Shown one piece after another: positions 1 through 8,717 of a stretch of 64,000 nt of DNA (position 1 is the stretch's first letter; every line of letters starts with the position of its first letter). The stretch is taken from NCBI RefSeq assembly GCF_036345915.1, contig NZ_CP107785.1:1550001-1614000 (forward strand), read 5' to 3'. Origin of the DNA: Nocardia sp. NBC_00565 (GTDB lineage Bacteria > Actinomycetota > Actinomycetes > Mycobacteriales > Mycobacteriaceae). The translations under genes and the position numbers were made by a program. The notes under the pieces were generated by a model. The model made no database searches. It was not told the DNA's origin and was given only the letters and a program-made list of their open reading frames with translations.

Positions 1-872
1 GCGAGGAGTTCGGCGGTATCGCGCACCGCGCGCACATGCTCGGGATCCGCTTTGGCCAGCAGCGTCGGTGATTTCGTGCTGTAGCCGATGCGCAGGCCGG
101 TGGGTGTCCGGCGTGCGGCCTCCTCGAATGACAGCACCGGATCGGGCGCCTGGAAGCGGTCAACGGGCGCGTTGCCGCGGATCACGTCGTAGACGATCGC
201 GGAATCGAGCACGCTGCGGGTGAGCGGGCCGACGACGCCGAGCGCCCACCACAGGTGTGCGTGCGGTGCGTTCGGTACGCGTCCGCGCTGGGGCTTCAGG
301 CCGAACAGGCCACAGCAGGCGGACGGAATCCGGATCGAGCCACCGCCGTCACCGCCCAGCGCGACCGGCACCAGTCCCGCCGCCACCGCCGCGGCGGAAC
401 CACCGCTGGAGCCGCCGGTCGAGCGGGTTCGGTCCCATGGATTGCGGGTCAGTCCGTAGGTGCTCGACTCGGTGTAGGGCCACTGCCCGAACTCCGGCAT
501 GGTGGTCTTGCCGACGATGACGGCGCCGGCCGCCCGCAACCGCCGGACCACCTCGGCATCGGCGGGCGCCGGGGTTTCGTTGGCTCGGGTGCCGAAGGTC
601 GTCACGACGCCTGCCACGTCGATTTCGTCCTTGATCGCGATCGGGATGCCGTGCAGCGGGCCGAGGGCCGCGCCCGCGCCGCGTCGCTGATCTCGCTCGA
701 TGGCTTCGGCGATGGCCTGTTCGCGCAGCACGCGGGTGAACGCATTGAGTTCGCTCGCCCGCTCGATACCGTCGAGGGTCGCTTCGACCAGTTCACGGGC
801 CGAAACGACGCCCTGATTCAGCAGCTCCCGCTGCTCCAGCACACCGGAGGCTACGACCTCGCGCAGATCCAT
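1..872 (-). CDS. amidase signature family hydrolase (C-terminus outside window)
   Basis: The minus strand encodes the first ~290 residues of an amidase of the amidase-signature family, which hydrolyses amides with a Ser-cis-Ser-Lys triad. The catalytic Lys region reads GIPIAIKDEIDV (about residues 75-86) and the Gly/Ser-rich signature GGSSGGSAAAVAAG follows at about 154-167, then GGDGGGSIRIP. The ATG at 872 is preceded by GAGGAG about 8 nt upstream. The gene runs off the left edge, so its length and substrate cannot be judged. Substrates in this family range from aryl amides to nitrile-derived amides and Glu-tRNA; nothing here separates them, although a GatA role is unlikely because no gatC or gatB is adjacent. 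Confidence 0.9.
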   Translation of the reverse strand, partial: MDLREVVASGVLEQRELLNQGVVSARELVEATLDGIERASELNAFTRVLREQAIAEAIERDQRRGAGAALGPLHGIPIAIKDEIDVAGVVTTFGTRANETPAPADAEVVRRLRAAGAVIVGKTTMPEFGQWPYTESSTYGLTRNPWDRTRSTGGSSGGSAAAVAAGLVPVALGGDGGGSIRIPSACCGLFGLKPQRGRVPNAPHAHLWWALGVVGPLTRSVLDSAIVYDVIRGNAPVDRFQAPDPVLSFEEAARRTPTGLRIGYSTKSPTLLAKADPEHVRAVRDTAELL

Positions 873-1326
873 CTCTATCGCTCCTCTTGACCCACACGTC
901 GCGTGGGCTGATCCGAGCACCCGACGGTAGTTAGTCAAACGACCATTCGGCAGTCAATACGCAGCGTACGGGCGCTGGGTTCATTATCGCTGACATCAAT
1001 ATTCTCGGCGTTTCTCAGGCGGGGTTCGCGGGAGCACGGCGAGGATGTCCCGGCGATGGCGAGTACGGGCACCGCGGCGCCGATCTGCGGCGTGCTGCGG
1101 GTCCCGGCTTCGGTCGGTGCGGCCGCCGGGCAGGGCAACAGCGCGGCGGTCGGCTACCACTTCGGCACCAAGGCCTGTGGCCTTCGGCTTCGGCGTAGTC
1201 TGCCTCGACCCACGTGGTCTCGGCTGGTGACGGTGGATCCCCAGCGCGGGGAGCCGAGGAGCCTTCGACAGCACAGCACCCGCGCCGTACTTTGATTACG
1301 AGACGGATGTAATGGGAGGAAGTGCG
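873..1326. other. intergenic region between divergent amidase and hydrolase genes
   Basis: About 450 bases with no intact gene. It holds the 5' region of the amidase (minus strand), a probable TetR gene relic (listed separately) and the ribosome-binding site GGGAGGA (1314-1320) of the hydrolase. A long minus-strand reading frame crosses this region and the hydrolase gene, but it has no family resemblance and I treat it as antisense to the hydrolase. Confidence 0.5.
1056..1196 (+). pseudogene. relic of a TetR-family regulator (helix-turn-helix only)
   Basis: Reading from 1056 the plus strand encodes GAAAGQGNSAAVGYHFGTK, a close match to the recognition-helix segment of actinobacterial TetR regulators (typically AGQ-N--AV-YHFG-K). 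The residues before and after lose resemblance within about 15 codons on each side and no effector-binding domain follows. I infer a degraded TetR gene of which only the DNA-binding core is still readable; chance similarity is possible but the match is unusually long. Confidence 0.45.
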
Positions 1327-2217
1327 ATGCGTGTCGATGTCGAATTCACCAGTGGCGCAGTGACCTTGCGGGGTTGGCTGTATCGGCCCGAGCAGGCGTC
1401 GGGGCTCGTCCCGCTGGTGGTGATGACGCACGGCTTCGCGGGCGTCAAGGAATGGGTTGCCCCGTTCGCTGAAGTGTTCAGCAAGGCCGGTTTGGCCTGT
1501 CTTGTCTACGACCACCCCGGATTCGGGACTTCCGATGGTGAACCACGTTTCGAGGTCGACCCTTTCGCGCAGATCGAGGGGTACCGCGATGCGATCACCT
1601 TCGCGCAGACCCTCGACGGTATCGACCCGGAACGCATCGGCATCTGGGGAACCAGTTTCGCGGGCGGCCATGTCCTGGTGGTCGCGGCGACCGACCGGCG
1701 CGTGCGCGCGGTCGTATCGCAGGTGCCACTGACCAACGGCTGGGCCAACTTTCGCAGCTTGGTGCCCTCCATCATGTTGCCTGCTGTCCATGCGGGGATC
1801 GCCGCCGACCGCCAGGCCCGCGCCTCGGGCAAACCACATCAGACGATCAAGGCGGCCTCCGATGATCCGACCGAACTCGTCGCCATGCCCGGTATCGAGG
1901 TCTACAACTGGTTGATGGCCAACGGACCGCAAATCCCGACCTGGCGCAACGAGGTCACCCTCTCCAGCGTCGACAAGTTCCAGTCCTACGCCCCGGAAGC
2001 GTTCCTGCGCCGCGTGTCCCCGACACCCCTGCTGATGGTGATCGCCGATCAGGACACCCTGACACCCGCCGATATCGCGCTGCAGAGCTACGCCGAGGCG
2101 CTGGAACCCAAACAACTCGCCCTGATCCCGGGCACCCACTTCGCGGTGTACGAGGAGCAGTTCCAACGAGCATCCAGCGTCGCCCGGGACTTCCTGCTCG
2201 CCAACCTGAGCGGATAG
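1327..2217 (+). CDS. alpha/beta hydrolase, dienelactone-hydrolase-like
   Basis: A 296-residue soluble alpha/beta hydrolase. The oxyanion region VVMTHGFAG lies near residue 33 and the nucleophile elbow GTSFAG puts the catalytic Ser near residue 110; a late Asp (ADQDT) and His (PGTHF) complete a plausible triad. There is no signal peptide, so it is cytoplasmic. I prefer the ATG at 1327 because GGGAGGA ends 6 nt upstream; an in-frame ATG at 1312 overlaps that site. The family includes esterases, acetylxylan-esterase-like and dienelactone hydrolases; the substrate is unknown. It is followed by a TetR gene with its own operator, so it is probably a separate transcription unit. Confidence 0.85.
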   Translation: MRVDVEFTSGAVTLRGWLYRPEQASGLVPLVVMTHGFAGVKEWVAPFAEVFSKAGLACLVYDHPGFGTSDGEPRFEVDPFAQIEGYRDAITFAQTLDGIDPERIGIWGTSFAGGHVLVVAATDRRVRAVVSQVPLTNGWANFRSLVPSIMLPAVHAGIAADRQARASGKPHQTIKAASDDPTELVAMPGIEVYNWLMANGPQIPTWRNEVTLSSVDKFQSYAPEAFLRRVSPTPLLMVIADQDTLTPADIALQSYAEALEPKQLALIPGTHFAVYEEQFQRASSVARDFLLANLSG

Positions 2218-2237
2218 TGCCTGGATCGACTGGAAGA

Positions 2238-2271
2238 TTTACACTTGTAAACTAATATACTGCTGTTTAGT
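2238..2271 (+). promoter_or_regulatory. probable TetR operator and promoter
   Basis: Just upstream of the TetR gene at 2280 lies a perfect palindrome TTTACA-CT-TGTAAA (2238-2251), followed at once by a second inverted repeat ACTAA-N11-TTAGT (2251-2271). The AT-rich segment stands out in GC-rich surroundings. Position and symmetry suggest binding by the adjacent TetR regulator for autoregulation of the TetR-hydrolase operon. This is inference from symmetry and location. Confidence 0.6.
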
Positions 2272-2279
2272 ATCGGTGT

Positions 2280-2891
2280 GTGGACTTCTCGAGCCCAGAG
2301 CCTGCGGCCGATCGGCGAGTGCGGCGGTCGCGGGCAGCGTTGATACGGGCCGCGATCGCGGTGGTGACCGAACGCGGGACGGCGGCTGTGTCGGTCACCG
2401 ATATCGCCGAGGCCGCGGACGTGAGCCGACCGGTTCTGTATCAGCAGTTCGGTGATCGGGATTCGCTGCTGCTCGAGGCGGCGTTGGATCTCGTGCGCAG
2501 TGAACTGCTATCGCAGCGGACGCTGGTACGTGGTCGCGATGGAACTCTCGCGGTGGTCCGGCATTTCGCCGTACATCGAGTGTTCTACCGGGCACTGTTG
2601 ACCAGCCCGTCCGCGTTCGCACTGAACAAAGGGCTCGCCGACCTGCTCGTGCCGGTGAACCGGCACGTCGTTCGCGAGCTGTACGGGCCGCGCTTGGACG
2701 AGAACACGGTTGATGACCTCGCCACATATCTGACCGGCGGGGCGGCGGCGTTCATCAACACCTGGTTGGTCGAGGGCGAAGATCCGCTCGATCCGGAGCG
2801 GTTCGCCGACCGGCTGATGCGGGTCACGTCGGTCCTGCTGGATCGGGCAGCGCAGCCGGCCGTGGCAACCAAAGGCGAGGAACAGCAATGA
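2280..2891 (+). CDS. TetR family transcriptional regulator
   Basis: A 203-residue regulator. The N-terminal helix-turn-helix is clear: AAVSVTDIAEAADVSRPVLYQQF spans about residues 35-57, followed by a divergent ligand-binding C-terminal domain. The start is a GTG at 2280, close to the operator-like palindromes at 2238-2271. Its stop overlaps the start of the next gene in an ATGA arrangement (2888-2891), so it is translationally coupled to the CocE-type hydrolase gene, which is probably its target along with its own promoter. The ligand is unknown. Confidence 0.9.
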   Translation: MDFSSPEPAADRRVRRSRAALIRAAIAVVTERGTAAVSVTDIAEAADVSRPVLYQQFGDRDSLLLEAALDLVRSELLSQRTLVRGRDGTLAVVRHFAVHRVFYRALLTSPSAFALNKGLADLLVPVNRHVVRELYGPRLDENTVDDLATYLTGGAAAFINTWLVEGEDPLDPERFADRLMRVTSVLLDRAAQPAVATKGEEQQ

Positions 2892-4497
2892 ATCTGATCA
2901 GCCGTCTCATCCAACGCCAGTTCGAATTGCCGCCGCCGGTGACCAGGGATGTGGTCGTGCAGCGAGATCTGCCGGTGCCGATGCCCGACGGAGTAGAGCT
3001 GCTGGCGGACCGGTGGGCGCCGCGGGCTGGAGGTGAGGGCCTGCCGGTCGCGCTGATACGCAGCCCGTACGGGCGGCGCGGGATCTTCGGCACGTCGATG
3101 GCGCGGCCGCTGGCCGAGCGCGGCTACCAAGTGGTGCTGCAGAGTGTGCGCGGTGGGTTCGGTTCCGGTGGCACTTTCGCGCCGCTGCGGCAGGAACGCG
3201 CCGATGGTCTGGCCACTATCGATTGGGTCGTGCGGCAGCCCTGGTTCGGGGAAGCGATTGTGCTGTCCGGCGTCAGCTATCTGGGATACGTGCAGTGGGC
3301 GGTGGCCGACGAATTGCCGCCGCAGGTCAAGGCCATGATCCCGCAGGTGACCGAGTCGGCGCTGAGCCTGGAACATATACGCCCCGAAGGGTTTTCGCTG
3401 GAGGCGCCATTTCAGTGGGGTGTGCTGACCGCGATACAGGACGTCCGTTCGCCGTGTTGCGCCAACCGTTGCAGATGCGCAAGACCCGGCGTGCGATGAA
3501 CGCCCTGCCGCTCGGTAAGGCGGACGTCGTCGCCTTGGGGCGCCGGTCGGACTACATCCAGGACGTGCTCACCCACCATGGTGAGGACCCGTATTGGGCC
3601 GAGGCGGACCACCGCCACCGCGTCGCCGATGTCACCGTGCCGGTCAGCTCGATCGGCGGCTGGTACGACATCTTCCTGCCCGGCCAGCTGCGCGACTTCC
3701 AGGCGCTGCAGGACGAACAACGCCCCGCCCGGCTGACGATCGGACCGTGGACACACATCCGGCAGGACAATGTGGGAATGCTGGAGGCGTTGGAATTCGG
3801 CCTCGCTCATGCCCGCGGACAACAGCCGCCACAGCGCAAGCCGGTACGGCTGTACATCATGGGCGAGGAGGCGTGGCGCGATTTCGACTCATGGCCACCG
3901 AAAGGCTATGCGTCGCAACGGTTTCATTTGCAGGCCGGCGGCGGGCTGGCTATCGCCTCGGCGGCGGCGTCGGAACCCGACCACTACCGATACGATCCCG
4001 CCGACCCGACGCCGGCCGTCGCGGGCGTGCGTGGCACCTTCGGCGGTGGCCGCAAGGACAACCGCGTTCTCGAAGCGCGGGCCGATGTACTCGTCTACAC
4101 CACCGAAATCCTCGACCACGATGTCGAGATCATCGGTGAAGTGAGCGCCGAGATCTGGTTCCGGTCCAGTCTCCGGTACGCCGACGTGTTCGTCCGGCTC
4201 TGCGACGTCGACCCGCGCGGCCGCTCGCGCAATATCTGCGACGGGCTCGTCAGTCTGTCGGACGCCGACGAAACACGGTGTGCCACAGTGCGATTGTGGC
4301 CGACCGCGCACCGGTTCAAGCGCGGCCACCGCATCCGAGTGCAGGTCTCGAGCGGCGCGTTCCCCCGCTATGCCCGCAATCCTGGGACCGGGGAGTCGCA
4401 CGCTACGGCGATCACCCTGCTGGCCGCCGAACAAACCGTGTACCACGATCCCGGGCACCCATCGGCAGTGATCCTGCCGGTCGCGGACGCACCGTAA
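2888..4497 (+). pseudogene. CocE/NonD family hydrolase, frameshifted
   Basis: Two overlapping reading frames together make one X-Pro-dipeptidyl-peptidase/cocaine-esterase type hydrolase of about 535 residues. The first frame (2888 to about 3450) has the nucleophile motif SGVSYLGY with Ser130; the second (from about 3445 to 4497) carries the lid, a GGWYD segment, TIGPWTH and the C-terminal jelly-roll domain ending in the IRVQVSSGAFPRYARN region typical of the family. Going from frame one to two requires loss of one base (or gain of two) around 3430-3460. Either the gene is inactivated or the sequence has an error there; the rest is undamaged. It is coupled to the upstream TetR gene. Confidence 0.75.
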
Positions 4498-4576
4498 CCC
4501 TATAGATGCTGTCCCGACTCGTTCGACCAGCGCCGGCTACCACGTCCGGCTGCTGGACGACGAGGGTGCCGCTCAT

Positions 4577-4954
4577 CTACGCGGCCGGGCCCTTGCCTGC
4601 GGTGGGCCAGCCGGGGATGACCAGTCGGCGTTCGACGAAAATCCGCGTGCCGGCGAGGATCATCGGCAACGTCGCCGGGCTCGGTAGCGCGGGCCCGAGT
4701 GCGCCGTCCCGAATGAGGTGGGCCTGTGCGCCGTAGCGCCCGAACGTCAGCGCGAGTGATTCGGTGGCCCGCGGCTCGGCGTCCGCCCCGTGCGGCGGCT
4801 CGGGAAAGCACCATTGCCAGGAGCCGGCCGAGGACGTGAATCGCAGTTCTATGTAGTCGGACCGGGCGGGACAACGGTGTGCGCTGTCGAGCGTGGCAGA
4901 CAGGAAAGACTTCCCCGAGAAGGTCGATTCGGTGGACGAGAGTGCGTATGTCAT
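4577..4954 (-). CDS. hypothetical protein, 125 aa
   Basis: I do not recognise this protein. It has a good ribosome-binding site (AGGAG about 7 nt before the ATG at 4954) and consistent G/C-rich third codon positions, which support it as a real gene over the longer overlapping frame. There is no signal peptide or membrane segment. Sequence landmarks are a Trp-rich stretch (GSWQWCFPEPPHG, near residue 44) and a Pro/Gly-rich tail. It is divergent from the IclR gene at 5190, so that regulator may control it. Confidence 0.6.
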   Translation of the reverse strand: MTYALSSTESTFSGKSFLSATLDSAHRCPARSDYIELRFTSSAGSWQWCFPEPPHGADAEPRATESLALTFGRYGAQAHLIRDGALGPALPSPATLPMILAGTRIFVERRLVIPGWPTAGKGPAA

Positions 4955-5189
4955 GTCCGGCTCCTGTCGATCGAGTGGGCGCGGCCGGTGGTGCGTCGTG
5001 GGTTCTCTGTTCCATCTTCCTCGCGACCAAAAAGTGTACTTAAATCCGTTTTAACGACACTACCGCTGATTAGAAGTTAGCCGAGCTGGGCGGTGGATGT
5101 CGATAAAACTTTTCGATATCCGCCCAATTGAGGATTCTCTTTAGCTACACTCACGCCGAAGTTCAAACTCCGACGATGGAGGCGGTCTC
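4955..5189. promoter_or_regulatory. divergent promoter region upstream of the IclR gene
   Basis: AT-rich compared with its surroundings. It contains two copies of TCGATA (5100-5105 and 5113-5118) 13 bp apart flanking AAACTTT, possible contacts for the adjacent IclR protein, and a candidate -10 near TTAGCTACACT (about 5141-5151). The IclR start at 5190 has GGAGG about 8 nt upstream. The assignment rests on position only. Confidence 0.35.
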
Positions 5190-6086
5190 ATGATCTCAGT
5201 GTTGAGCGACAACCCCGCCGGTGAGCGGCATGAGCTGCCGCTGTCGATGGTGGAACGGATGACACTGATCATGGATTCGTTCGGCGCGCCGCAAACGCGG
5301 CTCACTCTGGAGGAGGTCGCAGGCCGGACCAATCTGCCGCGCTCGACGACACACCGCATTCTGGAACAACTGGTGCGGCTGCGCTGGCTCGATCGCAATG
5401 GTCGCGACTACGGCCTCGGTCCGCGGGCTTTGGGGCTGGGTGCCAAGGATGTCGGGCAGAGTGCGTTGCGTGCGGCGGCTTTCCCGCTGCTGCACGCGCT
5501 CTCGGTGCGCACGGAAATGGTCGTGCATCTGGCGGTGCTGGACGGAACGCAGGTCTGCTACCTGGACAAGTTCGGTGGCAGGGCCGCGGTCCAGGTGCCG
5601 TCGGTGGTCGGCGGACGGGTGCCCGCGCAGCACACGGCCGTCGGAAAGAGCATGCTCGCGTGGTTGTCTCCGGAAGAGATAGACGATCTGTACCGGGGCG
5701 TCCTCGCCACGCGGACCACGCGCGGTATCGGCGCTCTCCCGGCTCTGCACCAGGAGCTGATCCGCATTCGCGCTCGCAGTGGTCTGGCCTTCGAGTCCGG
5801 GGAGTGCTTCCCTGGCATCGCGTGCGTCGGCGCGGCGGTACGCAGCCCGGACGGGCCCATCGGCGGTATCTCGCTGGTCAGCGACACGCAAGCAGTGCTC
5901 CATCGGCTGGCGCCGCTGGTTGCCAACACCGCGCACGTGATATCGGAAAAGCTGATCGGTGACGCTGCGTGCAAGCATCCCCCGCGTGCGAAACCTGTTG
6001 TCATGCGGGATACGCCGCAAACACCGGTGCTCGGTGCGACGCTCGGGCGTATCGTCGCGCTGGGTGAACGCGGCGCATGGTTCTGA
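5190..6086 (+). CDS. IclR family transcriptional regulator
   Basis: A 298-residue IclR-type regulator. The winged helix-turn-helix lies at about residues 20-75 (LTLEEVAGRTNLPRSTTHRI) and the GAF-like effector domain follows, with the family hallmarks AQHTAVGKSMLAW, SGECFPGIACVGAAV and GGISLV. About 35 extra C-terminal residues after the usual end are rich in Pro and Arg. IclR proteins usually control aromatic or carbon catabolic genes; the nearby flavin reductase and monooxygenase are natural candidates. ATG start with a GGAGG site. Confidence 0.9.
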   Translation: MISVLSDNPAGERHELPLSMVERMTLIMDSFGAPQTRLTLEEVAGRTNLPRSTTHRILEQLVRLRWLDRNGRDYGLGPRALGLGAKDVGQSALRAAAFPLLHALSVRTEMVVHLAVLDGTQVCYLDKFGGRAAVQVPSVVGGRVPAQHTAVGKSMLAWLSPEEIDDLYRGVLATRTTRGIGALPALHQELIRIRARSGLAFESGECFPGIACVGAAVRSPDGPIGGISLVSDTQAVLHRLAPLVANTAHVISEKLIGDAACKHPPRAKPVVMRDTPQTPVLGATLGRIVALGERGAWF

Positions 6087-6370
6087 GGTTCCGTACCGAA
6101 TCCGCCGTCTGACGGCGTCGCCGAGCGAGTCGACAGCCATCGGTTTCCTGCCGTCCGCAGTGTGGGTGCTCCGGTGTCGAGGCGGCTGATCGGATTCCGC
6201 TGAGCGGGAGAGGGTTCCGGGCCGCGCGGACCGGAGGCAGGACGGGGGCGCTGCGGACGCGTCGATTCCGGTGTGTGGAAAGCGCGGCGTGTGCCGATGG
6301 TCGCTGACCCAAACTCTAGGTAGCGGTCGGCCACCTGTTCGCCCGCGAACCCGAAAGGTGAGGGACCCCG

Positions 6371-6910
6371 ATGAGTGCGCTTCCGGAACCGGTGGCGTTG
6401 GATGCCAGGCGCTTCCGCGACGTCCTAGGTCATTTTCCGACGAGTGTGGTTGCGATTACCACCACGGCCGCCGACCGGCGTCCGCAAGGGATGATCGTCG
6501 GAACCTTTACTTCGGTTTCGCTCGAGCCACCGCTGGTGTCTTTCCTGGCGGACCGGTCCTCCGCGACCCTGTCGATGATCCGGGAGACGGGCCGATTCTG
6601 TGCGAACGTGCTCGCGGGCAATCAGGAGCCACTATCACGCCGGATGTCGACCCGAGGAGGCGACCGGTTCGACGGCGTGACATGGACACCGTCGTCGCTG
6701 GGCAACCCCGTGCTGGACGGTGTCGTGGCGTGGGTCGACTGCACCGTCGAACAGATCGTCGAGATCGGCGATCACTACCTGGTCGTCGGCCGGGTCGGCA
6801 ATCTGAACGTCGAGTCGGTGCGGACACCGCTGCTGTTCTTTCGGGGCGGCTACGGTGACTACCTGGCCAGTGCCACACTGCTGATGGACCGGCTGGTCGG
6901 CTGGTGGTAA
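6371..6910 (+). CDS. flavin reductase, small component of a two-component monooxygenase
   Basis: A 179-residue flavin reductase-like (DIM6/NtaB, HsaB/HpaC type) protein that would reduce FMN or FAD with NAD(P)H and pass the reduced flavin to a partner oxygenase. Family features are FRDVLGHFPTSVVAITT near the N-terminus, the flavin-binding TFTSVSLEPPLVSF (about 45-58), and FCANVLAGNQEPLS (about 77-90). Its natural partner is the convergent oxygenase at 6928-8088, only 17 bp beyond its stop. A ribosome-binding site AAGGTGAGG precedes the ATG. Confidence 0.88.
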   Translation: MSALPEPVALDARRFRDVLGHFPTSVVAITTTAADRRPQGMIVGTFTSVSLEPPLVSFLADRSSATLSMIRETGRFCANVLAGNQEPLSRRMSTRGGDRFDGVTWTPSSLGNPVLDGVVAWVDCTVEQIVEIGDHYLVVGRVGNLNVESVRTPLLFFRGGYGDYLASATLLMDRLVGWW

Positions 6911-6927
6911 CTCCGGAAGATTCCGGC

Positions 6928-8088
6928 TCAGATCAGCATGTCATCGACGGAGAGACCGAACATCCCCCGACCGTAGGACGTCAGCGCCGTACCGGCCTCG
7001 TTGGACGCGTGAAAGCCGGCGATGTGTGCATCGCGCCAAGTCCGCTCGATCGGGTTGCGGCGGCGCAGCACCATTCCGCCGGTCACCGCGAACACCTGGT
7101 CGATCGAATTCAGTGCTCGTTCCGCGCCCAACGCCTGATCCCGACGGGCCCGCAACCGCAGCTCGATCGGAGCCTCCTGCTGCCCGCGAGCGCAGTCGTA
7201 AAGGTCGCGAAGGCTTCTGCTCATCTGCAGGATGGCCGCGTCGATTTCGGCGCTCGCTCGCGCCGCCGCGGTCAGTTGGTCTGCGGTGATACCGCCGCTA
7301 CCGGAATTGAGCTGGTCGCGGTCTCTCATCCGCGCCAGAAACACGTCCAGGCAACCTTGTGCCATCCCGACCATGGGCGTGGTGTGGGTGTAGTTGAACA
7401 TCGCGCCGTATGGCATCCGGTAGAGCGCGCCCGGGTGCGCCTGCTGGCCGGGACTGCGTCGCAGCGCGACATCGTAGAATGGCAGCGTCCGATGATCCGG
7501 GACGAAAAGCCGATCGACATGCAGGTCATCGCTGCCGGCGCCGCGTAGCCCGGCCGCATCCCATACTTTCGCTATCCGGTAGTCGGCACGGGGGACGAGC
7601 CCAGTGACAATGTCCACCGGCTGGCCGTTCTCGGCCATGATGGTGCCGCCGAGCAATGCCCACGACGCGTGCGCGCATCCGCTGGCGAATCTCCAGTGGC
7701 CGGTGACTTCATAGCCCCCGGCGACCGGAACGAATCGCCCGACCGGCGCATACGACGAACAGATCAATGTGTCCGGGTTATCCGACCAGACATCGTGTTG
7801 GGCATGCTCGTCGAAAAGTGCCACATGCCAGGGACCCAAGCCGAGCACCGAGGTCACCCATCCGGTCGAGCCGCAGGCGCTGGCGACCGCGCGCACCACA
7901 TCGTAGAAGGACATTGGATCGGTCTCCAGACCGCCGTGCGATATCGGTTGTAGCAGCCGGAAAATACCGGTGCCGACCAATTCGGTCAGCGTTTTTTCCG
8001 ATATCGCACCGGTCTCGTCGACCCGCGCCGCCCGTTCTGCCAGCGCGGGCAACAACTCTCGTACCGATGCGGCCACGTCTTCGTTCAT
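6928..8088 (-). CDS. flavin-dependent monooxygenase, oxygenase component (acyl-CoA dehydrogenase fold)
   Basis: A 386-residue protein of the group that includes HsaA (3-HSA hydroxylase of steroid degradation) and p-hydroxyphenylacetate hydroxylase C2. These use reduced flavin from a separate reductase to hydroxylate phenolic rings. Evidence: an acyl-CoA-dehydrogenase-like fold with GCGSTGWV-type N-terminal segment, VTGHWRFASGCAHASW, WDAAGLRGAGSDD (lacking the catalytic Glu of true dehydrogenases) and the C-terminal RTWRDAHIAGFHAS. The reductase is encoded convergently next door and a cholesterol oxidase relic lies upstream, so a steroid or aromatic substrate is likely but not shown. The ATG at 8088 has a modest GAAAGAA site. 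Confidence 0.85.
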   Translation of the reverse strand: MNEDVAASVRELLPALAERAARVDETGAISEKTLTELVGTGIFRLLQPISHGGLETDPMSFYDVVRAVASACGSTGWVTSVLGLGPWHVALFDEHAQHDVWSDNPDTLICSSYAPVGRFVPVAGGYEVTGHWRFASGCAHASWALLGGTIMAENGQPVDIVTGLVPRADYRIAKVWDAAGLRGAGSDDLHVDRLFVPDHRTLPFYDVALRRSPGQQAHPGALYRMPYGAMFNYTHTTPMVGMAQGCLDVFLARMRDRDQLNSGSGGITADQLTAAARASAEIDAAILQMSRSLRDLYDCARGQQEAPIELRLRARRDQALGAERALNSIDQVFAVTGGMVLRRRNPIERTWRDAHIAGFHASNEAGTALTSYGRGMFGLSVDDMLI

Positions 8089-8162
8089 GCCGGTTCTTTC
8101 GAGTACCTGCTCGGATCGCGCTGATCAGCGCCGCTGATATTAAGTACGTCAGAAACGGTTGG

Positions 8163-8717
8163 TCAAATGATCGAACCGACGTCGTGGGCCACGAGTTGGT
8201 CGAGTGCGCGTTCGGCGACGGCCGCGATGGTCATCGACGGGTTGCAGCCCGCGGAGTTGCCCGGGAGCAGTGCGCCGTCGAGCACGTACAGGCCCCGCTG
8301 TCCGTGCACGCGGCCTTCCAGATCGCATACCGATCCCATGGCGGCGCCGCCGAGCGGATGCCAGGTCGAGGGGTATGTCGCGTTCGTGTCGTTGAGGACG
8401 CTTGCGGGACCGGCGATCTTTTGCACCAAGGGGCCGATGGTGCCGTTCTGCGCCACCGAGTCGCCGTCCTTCGGCCAGCGGAGTATGGCGTCGTCTTTCG
8501 CCGCGTCGTATTCGAAGCGTCCGCGCGCCAAACGCAGCGCGGTGATGCCACCGCCGAATCCGGACCCGTTGACGATCACCCGATGGTCCTCGCGGACGAC
8601 ACCGATCCGGCGCACTCGGTCGGCGACGTTGCTGCCGAGGGCGGTCCCCGAACTCGCCAACGCGATTCCGGCACCGGCGACACCACCGAGAAAGGACCGG
8701 CGGGTGAATACAGACAT
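8163..8717 (-). pseudogene. cholesterol oxidase (GMC family) with a large internal deletion
   Basis: The N-terminus is that of a secreted cholesterol oxidase: twin-arginine motif TRRSFLGG followed by the FAD-binding strand VIVNGSGFGGG. At about residue 60 it jumps in frame (LRLARGRFEYDAA) to the C-terminal domain, with the active-site His in TWHPLGGA and Asn in GCNPSMTI. About 185 residues remain of the usual ~540, so the substrate cavity and catalytic Glu are gone. I start it at 8717, where GGAGGT lies 6 nt upstream; an ATG at 8735 is also in frame. The protein cannot be an active oxidase, although the frame is still open. Confidence 0.8.

Noticed and set aside
1015..2166. 383-codon minus-strand frame across the first hydrolase gene
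   Set aside because: It is antisense to an alpha/beta hydrolase with intact catalytic motifs and a good ribosome-binding site.
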